A stretch of 20,557 nucleotides of DNA from Mesotaenium endlicherianum (lineage: Eukaryota; Streptophyta; Zygnematophyceae; Zygnematales; Mesotaeniaceae): contig WELA01004388.1 in assembly GCA_009602735.1 (NCBI GenBank), forward strand, positions 918,634 to 939,190, in the 5' to 3' direction. This document shows positions 1 to 6,593 of the stretch, piece after piece (position 1 is the first letter of the stretch; the number at the start of each line of letters is the position of its first letter). Both the position numbers and the translations under genes were made by a program. The notes beneath the pieces were generated by a model. It did no database searches, was not told the DNA's origin, and saw only the letters and a list, made by a program, of their open reading frames with translations.

Positions 1-57
1 AGGGGAGGGGGAGGAAAGGGGGATGGGGAGGGGAAGGTGAGGAGGGGAGGAGGGGAT
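1..57. repeat. purine/G-rich low-complexity tract
   Basis: Nearly uninterrupted G and A, with many runs of three to five G on the plus strand. Such a tract could form G-quadruplexes, but nothing ties it to a gene. It is cut by the window edge, so its full length is unknown. Confidence 0.8.
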
Positions 58-665
58 AAACCTTGTAGCCATGGCTGTCTGCAGCCTCCAGGTCTGCTCC
101 ATGAGTGAGTAGAAGGTCAGCTACCCCAGTGGCGCCTCGCACAGCTGACCAGTGCAGCGCTGTCTGCCCTGACCCATCTCTCAAATCTACGCCTGCCCCA
201 CGCTGTCCCCCAAACCCTCCCAAGCCCTTCCCCAATCATTGTCGTGCCTTACAAATACTCCTCATGTATAGCTACATCAACAAGTCAAAGTCAGTGATTG
301 TGTGAAGTACGAAGCTGCAGTCGCCCGTCACTTCAATTCATGTTACCCTGTACATGCAGCAGGTAAAGCTCCTCATGAAACAGGGCAAGACGTGCACCCA
401 CAGAGAGAAAGTCAAGGACGCGAATTTGAGATAAAGAGATGCCTTCACCATCCGTGCCGCATAAGCACAATTGTAAGCAGCACACTCTCTCTCTGGGATT
501 GTGCCGACATGCACGACTTGAGTCACGGCTAGCACAGAGCATGCAAATAGTCACTCTTTACTCCGCACGCCTAACAAGACCTGGAAGACACTTGCTTTCT
601 ACGTGTCCAACAAGAGCATAAGCCATGACTCCATCAATGAGATTGATATGCGAGAAAGAAATGAC
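58..665. other. no gene seen; probably intron of the TIP1-like gene
   Basis: Short open frames here have no recognisable domain. I looked on the minus strand for the next ankyrin-repeat exon expected after the exon ending at 666 and did not find one, so if that exon is real its first intron continues past the left edge of the window. Confidence 0.45.
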
Positions 666-941
666 CTCAAGTAAGTACTGGGCGATGGCAACTTTGTTGT
701 TCAAAGCACTCCACTGCAGTGCTCGGTAACCTCCTGCATCCGGCGTATTAATATGATGACCCTCTGTCTCAATCAGGCGCCTTAACTTATCAATATCCCC
801 ATATGCAGCGGCTGTATATATGTCATCCTTCAGACGTGCATCGTCATCGACGGTGACATTAGAAACAGCTTTACTTGTTTCAGAACCTGTGCTTTCGACC
901 ACAACCTCAATCTCTGATGGCCCATTTTCCCTTGGAGCCAT
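666..941 (-). CDS. TIP1-like ankyrin-repeat S-acyltransferase, first coding exon (partial)
   Basis: The 92 codons from the ATG at 941-939 resemble the N-terminus of plant TIP1-type protein S-acyltransferases, which have N-terminal ankyrin repeats followed by a membrane-embedded DHHC domain and palmitoylate membrane proteins. What is visible: a short Met-Ala start, a SEIEVVVES stretch at residues 9-17, an acidic linker, then ankyrin-type sequence IYTAAAYGD (41-49) and ALQWSALNNKV (74-84). The similarity stops after Glu92, where the minus strand reads GAG followed by GTCATT, a weak but usable phase-0 splice donor. The open frame continues to 558 without ankyrin character, so I end the exon at 666. 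An in-frame ATG lies 8 codons upstream (965), but the shorter start matches the family better. No further exon or DHHC domain is in the window. A lone exon fragment (pseudogene) is the alternative. Family assignment is from memory of conserved motifs. Confidence 0.6.
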
Positions 942-1382
942 GCTGTAGCTGGAATATGGAATCAAACTTCGTCAGCAAGTTCCGGTCGCATGCTTACTAC
1001 ACAGTCTAACTTATGCTCATTTCAGAGTCGCCAATGATTTTGCAACTGCCTCTTTTCAGCATAACAGTCACAAGTATACAGGACGCATGAAGTCCTCAAG
1101 CTTGTGAACATATGACGTCAACGGTTCATGCAAAACTAGTTACGTTGCTTCTTGTGCCATCGACTCTAGGTCAAAGTCGGTCACGCCATTTGCCGATGGT
1201 GATGCAATTTATGCCGGAAGGGGCATGTACTGAACGTGCTCTAGTTACCCCTAACGAACTGGTGCAAATTGCTATATATAGAGGGGGTATTTTGTTTGTT
1301 TCATGCACTTCGTTTGCCCCACTAGCTGTGCTCGTGAAAATGATATTCAGGTCAACCATGGTCGGAAATCCATCACACGAGG
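942..1382. other. no gene seen; possible 5' region of the TIP1-like gene
   Basis: The open frame at 1112-1450 on the plus strand has no recognisable domain and runs into the repeat at 1383. If the exon at 666-941 is the true first exon, this stretch would hold its 5' UTR and promoter, but I cannot place a TATA box or transcription start. Confidence 0.35.
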
Positions 1383-1484
1383 AATTTGTGCTATATATGC
1401 ATATATATAAAATGAACTTAGATAGAAAAGAAGGAAAAGAATGGCTTTAATTGAAGATAGGAGAAGAGTAGGAGTAGAAGTCTG
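1383..1484 (+). repeat. dispersed 102-bp repeat, copy 1
   Basis: This block starts AATTTGTG, passes through an alternating TATATATGCATATATA stretch, and ends GTAGAAGTCTG. It matches 3370-3472 in the same orientation with a handful of substitutions and two single-base indels; similarity stops abruptly on both sides. Copy 2 lies just beyond the 3' end of the tyrosine-recombinase gene, so this may be a stranded terminal fragment of the same mobile family. That link is inference from position. Confidence 0.85.
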
Positions 1485-1712
1485 TAGGCCTCTCTCTCAA
1501 ATATTCCTTTTCATCTAATCTATTTAGTCTATCTAGTGATGCATGTCTATTTTATTCATTCATCTAATCTTCAGCAGTGTCTTGTACAATTCTGTACCTC
1601 ATTCCTCCTCCAGGGCGGGTTGGGCGGGATCTTCAGGTTCTACTTTCTTGTCCTGCAATGAATGCTAAAAGCTTCGACAAAAGCTTATGCGCGTTCGATG
1701 TGACAACATCGA

Positions 1713-3103
1713 TGATAGTAAGTTGAATTTTGAGCAGTAGCTGTCGTGCCTAACAGTGACGGTCCCTCGGCACGTGCGTGGCCTTTCAGCACGTGTGCCT
1801 TCGACCTGGTCGATGTGTCGGTGGCCCTCCTCACGTGCGGGCAAACATGGTCGATCGGTCTTTGCACGTGTGTCGGTGACAAGCCTTACCAGGGTTAACC
1901 CATCCCTGGGCTCCTGAACTTGCACCATGCAACCATGACCAGTACACAGGGCAACATTCTCCTTCACCCAACTCTCACCGTCTGCTTATCCTAAGACTTT
2001 AGCAGAAAATTTTAAAATTACCTACCTTGCCTTAATTCCTCTTACAAGGACAGAAGTCTCTTACTTCCACATAGGCTTTATGCCTTAAGTTCTTGGGTTC
2101 ACAGGCGAGCAAATTGTAGTTTGCAGAAATCACACTCTAAGCAGCTTGACATGCAACGTCAGATTCAGAGAAAATCGCCCTTCAGGCTTTCGCTTAACTT
2201 CCACAAGTCAGCTTACAAAACTCTGAAACGACGTCTATGCTGGCCTGGGTCAAGCTCTTCACTTAACACCGCGTCTTAACAGCTCTTCACTGCCAGGCTG
2301 GGCTCACTCAGTTCTTCACTGAGAGCTTTATCTGTCAATACTACTCTCTCTCTTCGAGATGCGAATGCGACTTCTGAGAACTTGGAAACTAACACACAAC
2401 TCACCATTTTAAGGCTGCTTCACACACACTTGTGGCGTTCGGCCGAATCTGTGCTAATCTCCTAGCAGATTCTATTCTGCAGTCCTCCTGCTTTCAACAG
2501 TGAGATTCCCTCTTGGGAACTCCTACAATCCTAACTTATCTATGATACACTGAGAAGAATCTTCAGCGTCGATAGAAGCGTGGGGCCTCGGCCCTCCAAT
2601 GGCCTTTGGAACTCCTTCTTCTTCGCGCCCTTCTTCTCCTTCCTTCTGCTTCTTCTGCTTCCTCTGCTTCTTGGCAAAAGTGCGTGAGAGTGAATGACAT
2701 GTCTCAGGCAAGATTTGTGCCTTTCGCAGGCACCACACAGCGTCATCCTTCGAGAATGCCGTGCTTAGTCACAAAGCTTAGCTGCATGTTGCTTCTGCCT
2801 AGCCATGCTCAACTCAAGCTCGTAGTCACTCAGCATGTATGCACACCTCGTGACTGTCGCGCGTGGCTGCTCAGCTTCTCAGCTGGCAGTCGCGCCTGAT
2901 TGGCTCATGGCTAAGAACTCCTGAACGGTGTGTACAAGCAAATGCCACTTGCTCAAGATTCCCAGCCGGGCGGCCGTAATCTATCTTGGCATTGCGGCCA
3001 TGACCTGGCTTCATCTGCCAGTCACACAGTACCGGACTTGGTACCTGCTGGGCGGCTCATCACTGATCCCCAGCTTCTAATCTCGCAGCTGTCTATGCTA
3101 TCA
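1713..3103 (-). mobile_element. candidate old LTR (1391 bp) of a minus-strand retrotransposon
   Basis: The block begins TGATAG and ends CTATCA, a perfect 6-bp terminal inverted repeat with the TG..CA ends typical of LTRs. On the minus strand a polypurine tract ends exactly at the LTR's first base (3104). Read on the minus strand this would therefore be a 3' LTR with the element body to the right. The body is lost or truncated: no reverse transcriptase, integrase or primer-binding site is visible between 3121 and 3690. The 5 bp flanking the two ends do not match, as expected when only one LTR is present. No intact ORF supports it. A second copy of the family would confirm it; chance agreement of short termini is the alternative. 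Confidence 0.45.
1771..1870. promoter_or_regulatory. cluster of four G-boxes (CACGTG)
   Basis: Palindromic CACGTG occurs at 1771-1776, 1790-1795, 1832-1837 and 1865-1870. G-boxes bind plant bZIP and bHLH factors, and four in 100 bp is far above chance. They fall inside the candidate LTR 1713-3103, so they may be regulatory sites of that element. Confidence 0.5.
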
Positions 3104-3120
3104 AAACCTCCCCCATTCCT
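3104..3120 (-). other. candidate polypurine tract of the minus-strand LTR element
   Basis: Read on the minus strand the bases are AGGAATGGGGGAGGTTT, directly followed by the TGATAG that opens the candidate LTR. Position and composition fit a plus-strand primer for reverse transcription. Confidence 0.4.
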
Positions 3121-3369
3121 GGATGTGGGGCACATTGACATTGACCCCTTGCCAGTGGTCTTGATGCTGACATAACCGTTGACTGCAACAAAATCAGTCA
3201 AGTGGTCGGTGTGTCAACGTTGACTTTGTGTACTTGGGTGGCCGTAGCTTGCGCTGCGCGTGCGGCACCGTCAAACGGATAGTAGTCGCGACATAACTTT
3301 GAAATAATAAGAATTGAACGTTTCCATATCTGCACTAATATATCACAGATCTAGCTTTGTCAAAGCTTC
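3121..3369. other. non-coding stretch ending in a nested inverted repeat
   Basis: No gene is visible. ATATATCACA at 3338-3347 is the exact reverse complement of TGTGATATAT at 3374-3383, and between them AGCTTT (3353-3358) and AAAGCT (3362-3367) form a second, inner stem. The right arm lies inside the first bases of the dispersed repeat copy 2, so this structure marks that repeat's border. Confidence 0.5.
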
Positions 3370-3472
3370 AATTTGTGATATATATGCATATATGTAAAAT
3401 GAATTTAGATAGAAAAGAATGAAAAAGAATGTCTTTAATTGAAGATAGGAGAAGAGTAGGAGTAGAAGTCTG
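3370..3472 (+). repeat. dispersed 103-bp repeat, copy 2
   Basis: Same block as at 1383-1484, in the same orientation. It lies about 215 bp past the 3' end of the minus-strand tyrosine-recombinase gene and could be the terminal region of that element. Confidence 0.85.
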
Positions 3473-3687
3473 CAGTAAGCAACATACATGCTAGGAGTTG
3501 AGATAGGCTAGGAAGGCTAGGAAAAGTAGAAAAGGAGGGCAAGCAAATAACAGAAAAAGAGGGAAAGTTGTTATTTTCACTCTTCTGATCTTCTAGTCTT
3601 GAAGGCCATTGCCTCTTATCTGCATCTTTGCTCCTATCTGGCTTAATGCTGTCTCCTCTTTCTGCTGAATGCTTCTGTAATCATTTT

Positions 3688-4343
3688 CTAATTTAACTTT
3701 ACTGGTTCTCCTGAGTCTGGAATAGCAATAGTAATTGCTGTTGTACTGATCCTACTTTCCAATTCTACAATATATTTTTCTTTAGGTTCTTCAGACTTCC
3801 ATCCTCCCATATTCTTGAAAGTCCTATCAACCACTCCCATGTTTGCAGCTGCAGTGGCTGCCCCTTTTCTCAAACTGTGGGTTCCAAATTGCCTCAAGTC
3901 CATTCCAACCAAGCTAAACATTTCCTTGCACCATGATCTCACTGTGGAATATGCAAGTGTATTGCCAGTAGCTCTTCCTTTCCTATCTAGCACTTGAATT
4001 AAAGGTCTGTTTCTGTGTATCCTGATACTTTTGTTATTAACCTGCAAAACATGCTGACAGGGCACCATGTTTTGCCAATTCTGAACAAGCTAGCAATTCT
4101 CCCTATTTCCTGTTGATCATTCTTAGCCTTGGGGATGAGCTTATGTATAGCTGAAATAACTGGTTCACCTTCCAGTTCTAGTTGCTCAAGTCTGATGCTA
4201 GCCAGGTCAGAGAATCTAAGTAGCCCATCATACATAAACAGCAATACTGAAGCTTTTACAACAGCTTTGGGTTGAGCTAGTTTATCCAATATAGCTGCTA
4301 TCCTCTCAGGGGCTATAGGTTGCATTGTGTGCTCATTCCTAGG
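3688..4343 (-). pseudogene. tyrosine recombinase (Crypton/DIRS-like), frameshifted and cut by LTR insertion
   Basis: Two overlapping minus-strand frames together give the catalytic part of a tyrosine recombinase, the DNA-cutting enzyme of Cryptons and DIRS-like elements. The upstream frame (first ATG at 4325, open to 3999) carries the first catalytic Arg in GLLRFSDL and a possible Lys in the following strand. The downstream frame (from 4068, ending at 3688) carries HSLRKG with the His and second Arg, then GGWKS with the Trp that often replaces His, and the nucleophile candidate Tyr in KEKYI nine residues later. The join needs a frameshift somewhere in 3999-4068. The upstream frame stays open through its first ATG to 4343, where the LTR begins, so the retrotransposon probably truncated the N-terminal half. 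No reverse transcriptase is nearby, which favours a Crypton or a domesticated or stranded recombinase over a full DIRS element. Confidence 0.75.
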
Positions 4344-4400
4344 TGTAATGAATCAGTATATTAGTGGATATAATATTCATTTAAATATAATAGTTAATTA

Positions 4401-4537
4401 AGTTCAGCCTGCTGAACTTTAGTTAATAGTCAGTCTGCTGGACTTTACATAATTATCAGTTTAATGACTCAGCCGGAAGCAGCAGGCTGAAGTCCATAAA
4501 AGTCAGCTTGCTGACCCATTCTTTGACAGCCAGCTGA
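4401..4537. promoter_or_regulatory. array of dyad-symmetric motifs in U3
   Basis: AGTTCAGC-CT-GCTGAACT at 4401-4418 is a perfect 8+2+8 palindrome. A diverged copy follows at about 4428-4444 (same CTGCTG.ACTTTA core), GTCAGC-TT-GCTGAC at 4502-4515 is another perfect dyad, and half-sites recur at about 4478-4493 and 4525-4537. The array is repeated at +8075 in LTR B. It looks like a multi-site U3 control region; the bound factor is unknown. Confidence 0.55.
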
Positions 4538-5009
4538 CTTTCGTACACGGTAGCAGCGAACTGTCTTGACATACACCTAAGTACGATATGCTAGATTAAT
4601 GGCCAGATGACATCCCTATGATGGATGGCTATTCGGAATGATGGGAGATGGCAGTGGATTTGGTTAACCGAGGTCCTACCAACGTGGTTAACTCCCGGGT
4701 AGGCGGTGCCATCGCACTGACCGTTGAACAGTAAACTCATTCCATGCACATATGCTAGGCATTGCTCTCGAGTTGGGCATTCGGAAACGAGGCCAACTCT
4801 CTTATACAGCTGACTGAGAGTGATCTGAATCCAAGGCAAGAAGTCATTGATACGCACTGTCTTCTAACCTTGCTTATGTATGAGTATACTGATTTGCATT
4901 ATTGATGCTAGTTTACTCGCATTTGACTTACGAGTATTATTCACTGCTAGTGCGTTGTCCTTTGCCGTTAAAACGGTTAACGAAAAATACCATAAACATT
5001 ACTTGCTAA

Positions 5010-5016
5010 TATAAAG
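5010..5016 (+). promoter_or_regulatory. candidate TATA box of LTR A
   Basis: TATAAAG, conserved in LTR B at 13085-13091. A start about 25-30 nt downstream would give a leader of roughly 60 nt with no ATG before gag. That implies a very short R-U5. A CATAAAAG at 4495-4502 (CATATAAG in LTR B) is an alternative, but it would leave many ATGs in the leader. Confidence 0.45.
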
Positions 5017-5045
5017 ATCTTCATTAATTGTTAATCGCCTATTGG

Positions 5046-5051
5046 GTAAGT
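5046..5051 (+). promoter_or_regulatory. candidate 5' splice sites near the leader start
   Basis: GTAAGT in U5, conserved in LTR B at 13121-13126. A second donor-like site, ATG|GTAAGG, sits at the gag start codon (cut after 5100). Either could pair with the acceptor at 10627/10628. The U5 donor would give a leader with no ATG before the third ORF. The gag-ATG donor would add an out-of-frame start. If transcription really begins near 5037 the U5 donor is very close to the cap. Confidence 0.35.
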
Positions 5052-5064
5052 CGATTCATTTCAG

Positions 5065-5076
5065 TGGTATCGGAGC
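5065..5076 (+). other. primer-binding site, initiator Met-tRNA
   Basis: TGGTATCGGAGC lies one base after the LTR. It matches the usual plant tRNA-iMet PBS (TGGTATCAGAGC) except for A to G at position 8, which would still form a G-U wobble with the tRNA. Identical at 13140-13151. Confidence 0.9.
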
Positions 5077-5097
5077 AGTTATCACAGTCTTCTTTGT

Positions 5098-6576
5098 ATG
5101 GTAAGGACAAGGTCTCAAACTAGCAACTCCCGAGACATGGAGAACCAGGATAACGAGAATGTCGAAAACCAGGCGGAAAGCCATGTAGCGGGAAACCGTA
5201 CCTATTCGGAAGCAGTAGCAGATACTGCAGCTAGGGAGGCTGCAGATGAGGCAGCTGCTATTGCCTCAGTCGCAGCTCAGCAAGCTGAGAAGGAGATAGC
5301 CAGGCTAGAAGCTGAACAAGTAGCAAAGGCCGCTGAAGATACAGAAAGGAGGGCAGGACAGCCAGCTGACGAGCGCACTGTTGAAGAACTTATGGCATCA
5401 AGGGCCAATGTTCTGAACCCACCTCCTGCCGTACAACTCAATGTACCCCTATGTCAAATACGTGACGGGCGGAATGCGGCAGGAATTGCTGCTGCAGGAG
5501 CGAGAGGGATTGTTGAGGACACTACTCAGCGAGTAGATGCCAATGCTGCTGCTGCATTTGCTAATCTACCACCCCAAAGTGTAGACTTGGGAGCATTGTT
5601 CGTTCAGATGCAGTCGCAAATGGCGACCATGTATCAGTCCCAGCAGGAGGACAAAAGAATCATAATGTCCCTACTCCGGGACAGAGACCAACTGGGGTCT
5701 CACACCACTAGTGGTGGTGGCCGAGGGCCTAGTAAGCCCAAGCCGAAACCTCCCCAGGACTATGATCCTGAGGGAAACAGAAAATATTACCTGATCAAGT
5801 TTCTCGCGGATGTTGAGCAGTGGCTGGAGAACTACCCAGAACTGCAAGATTACGAGAAGGTCAGGCACACCGGTGCGCTACTGAAAGGCAGTGCCGCAGA
5901 CTGGTGGCTTTACTGGAAGGAAGAGCGTAAGGCTCGGCAACTCGGTGACCCTACGTGGGTAGAGTTTGTCGAGAAGTTGCATGAGAAGTTTGATGTCATC
6001 AACCAGCAGGAGAAAGCTATCTATGCGATGATCTCCCTGACACTGAAGCAGACCACTTCAGTTGCTGAGTTTGCTCAAAAGTTCCAAGAGAACATGATGA
6101 AGCAGCCTGATTTGCCAGAACGGTATAGGATAGCATACTTCAGGTATGGCTTGAAATCCGAGGTCTCTGGTCATTTTGCTGAGAAAAAGTATGAGAAACT
6201 GGCTGACTTGATCCAGGATGCTGACGCCTGGGATCAGCAGCAGTTCAATCACAAGCGCCAGAGTAACGCTTTGGTGTCTAAGATTGTCAAAAAGCCCCAC
6301 GGTTCCTACAATGCAGTTGAAGGAGACCAGGCTGAGGATAATCAGGGTGATGAATATGAGTATGAGTACAATGCTATTCAGTCTAGAGGTAGAGGTGGTC
6401 CCTCTCGAGGTGGCTATGGAAGGGGTGGTGGTAGGACTAAGCCGAGACCAGCCTCAGCAAAATCTACTTGCTACCATTGTCAGCAGAAAGGCCACTACAG
6501 AGAACAGTGTCCGGTCAAGCACCTGCCTAAGGTCGAGAGAAAAGACCAGCCTTTAAAAGACAGCAACAGTCAGTAA
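5098..6576 (+). CDS. gag: Gag polyprotein, unit A
   Basis: 492 residues; structural protein that forms the virus-like particle and packages the RNA. Residues 36-90 are Ala/Glu-rich and probably helical. About 225-375 is the retrotransposon Gag core, with the ADWW motif at 267-270. An RG-rich stretch spans 429-446, and a CCHC zinc knuckle follows as Cys458-X2-Cys461-X4-His466-X4-Cys471, which binds RNA. The start is the first ATG after the primer-binding site, 22 bp downstream of it, with no upstream ATG after the candidate TATA. The stop at 6574-6576 lies inside the frameshift hairpin, and pol overlaps in the -1 frame. Compared with the unit B copy there are 8 amino-acid differences, all within residues 65-161; residues 162-492 are identical. 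Confidence 0.95.
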   Translation: MVRTRSQTSNSRDMENQDNENVENQAESHVAGNRTYSEAVADTAAREAADEAAAIASVAAQQAEKEIARLEAEQVAKAAEDTERRAGQPADERTVEELMASRANVLNPPPAVQLNVPLCQIRDGRNAAGIAAAGARGIVEDTTQRVDANAAAAFANLPPQSVDLGALFVQMQSQMATMYQSQQEDKRIIMSLLRDRDQLGSHTTSGGGRGPSKPKPKPPQDYDPEGNRKYYLIKFLADVEQWLENYPELQDYEKVRHTGALLKGSAADWWLYWKEERKARQLGDPTWVEFVEKLHEKFDVINQQEKAIYAMISLTLKQTTSVAEFAQKFQENMMKQPDLPERYRIAYFRYGLKSEVSGHFAEKKYEKLADLIQDADAWDQQQFNHKRQSNALVSKIVKKPHGSYNAVEGDQAEDNQGDEYEYEYNAIQSRGRGGPSRGGYGRGGGRTKPRPASAKSTCYHCQQKGHYREQCPVKHLPKVERKDQPLKDSNSQ

Positions 6577-6593
6577 TCCAGTCTACTGACTGT
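6552..6593 (+). promoter_or_regulatory. -1 ribosomal frameshift signal, gag to pol (unit A)
   Basis: The heptamer T TTA AAA (6552-6558) is in phase with gag codons TTA and AAA, fitting the X XXY YYZ rule. After a 7-nt spacer, ACAGTCAGT (6566-6574) pairs perfectly with ACTGACTGT (6585-6593) around a 10-nt loop. Loop bases ATCC (6576-6579) could pair with GGAT (6596-6599) to make a small pseudoknot, and a second hairpin, TAGTGA/TCACTA, lies at 6608-6623. The pol frame is open from 6531, so slippage here joins Gag to Pol. Confidence 0.85.

Larger units (their letters stand above)
4344..5063 (+). repeat. LTR A (5' LTR of unit A), 720 bp
   Basis: Starts TGTAATGAATCAG and ends TTTCA one base before the primer-binding site, giving TG..CA termini. 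Exactly the same length as LTR B at 12419-13138. By hand count the two differ at about 33 sites (roughly 4-5%), all substitutions; the first ~130 bp look identical and differences are denser toward the 3' half. Confidence 0.95.

Noticed and set aside
1112-1450. 112-codon plus-strand ORF
   Set aside because: No recognisable domain; its end lies inside a dispersed repeat; composition looks non-coding.
1665-1967. 100-codon minus-strand ORF over the G-box cluster
   Set aside because: Its Arg/His/Thr-rich content comes from repeated CACGTG and GGTCGA motifs, and it lies inside the candidate LTR.
2523-2746. Lys/Glu-rich minus-strand ORFs
   Set aside because: Produced by a short run of CTTCTTC/CTTCTGC repeats; no start context or domain.
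3338-4343. A complete DIRS element
   Set aside because: Only the recombinase is visible. There is no reverse transcriptase or RNase H, and no split terminal repeats could be assembled.
4591-4857. 88-codon antisense ORF in LTR A, also open in LTR B (12666-12932)
   Set aside because: Of the differences between the two LTRs in this stretch, about nine change the amino acid, many radically (Pro/Arg, Cys/Arg, Phe/Ser), so there is no sign of protein-level constraint. The frame is open because the LTRs are similar.
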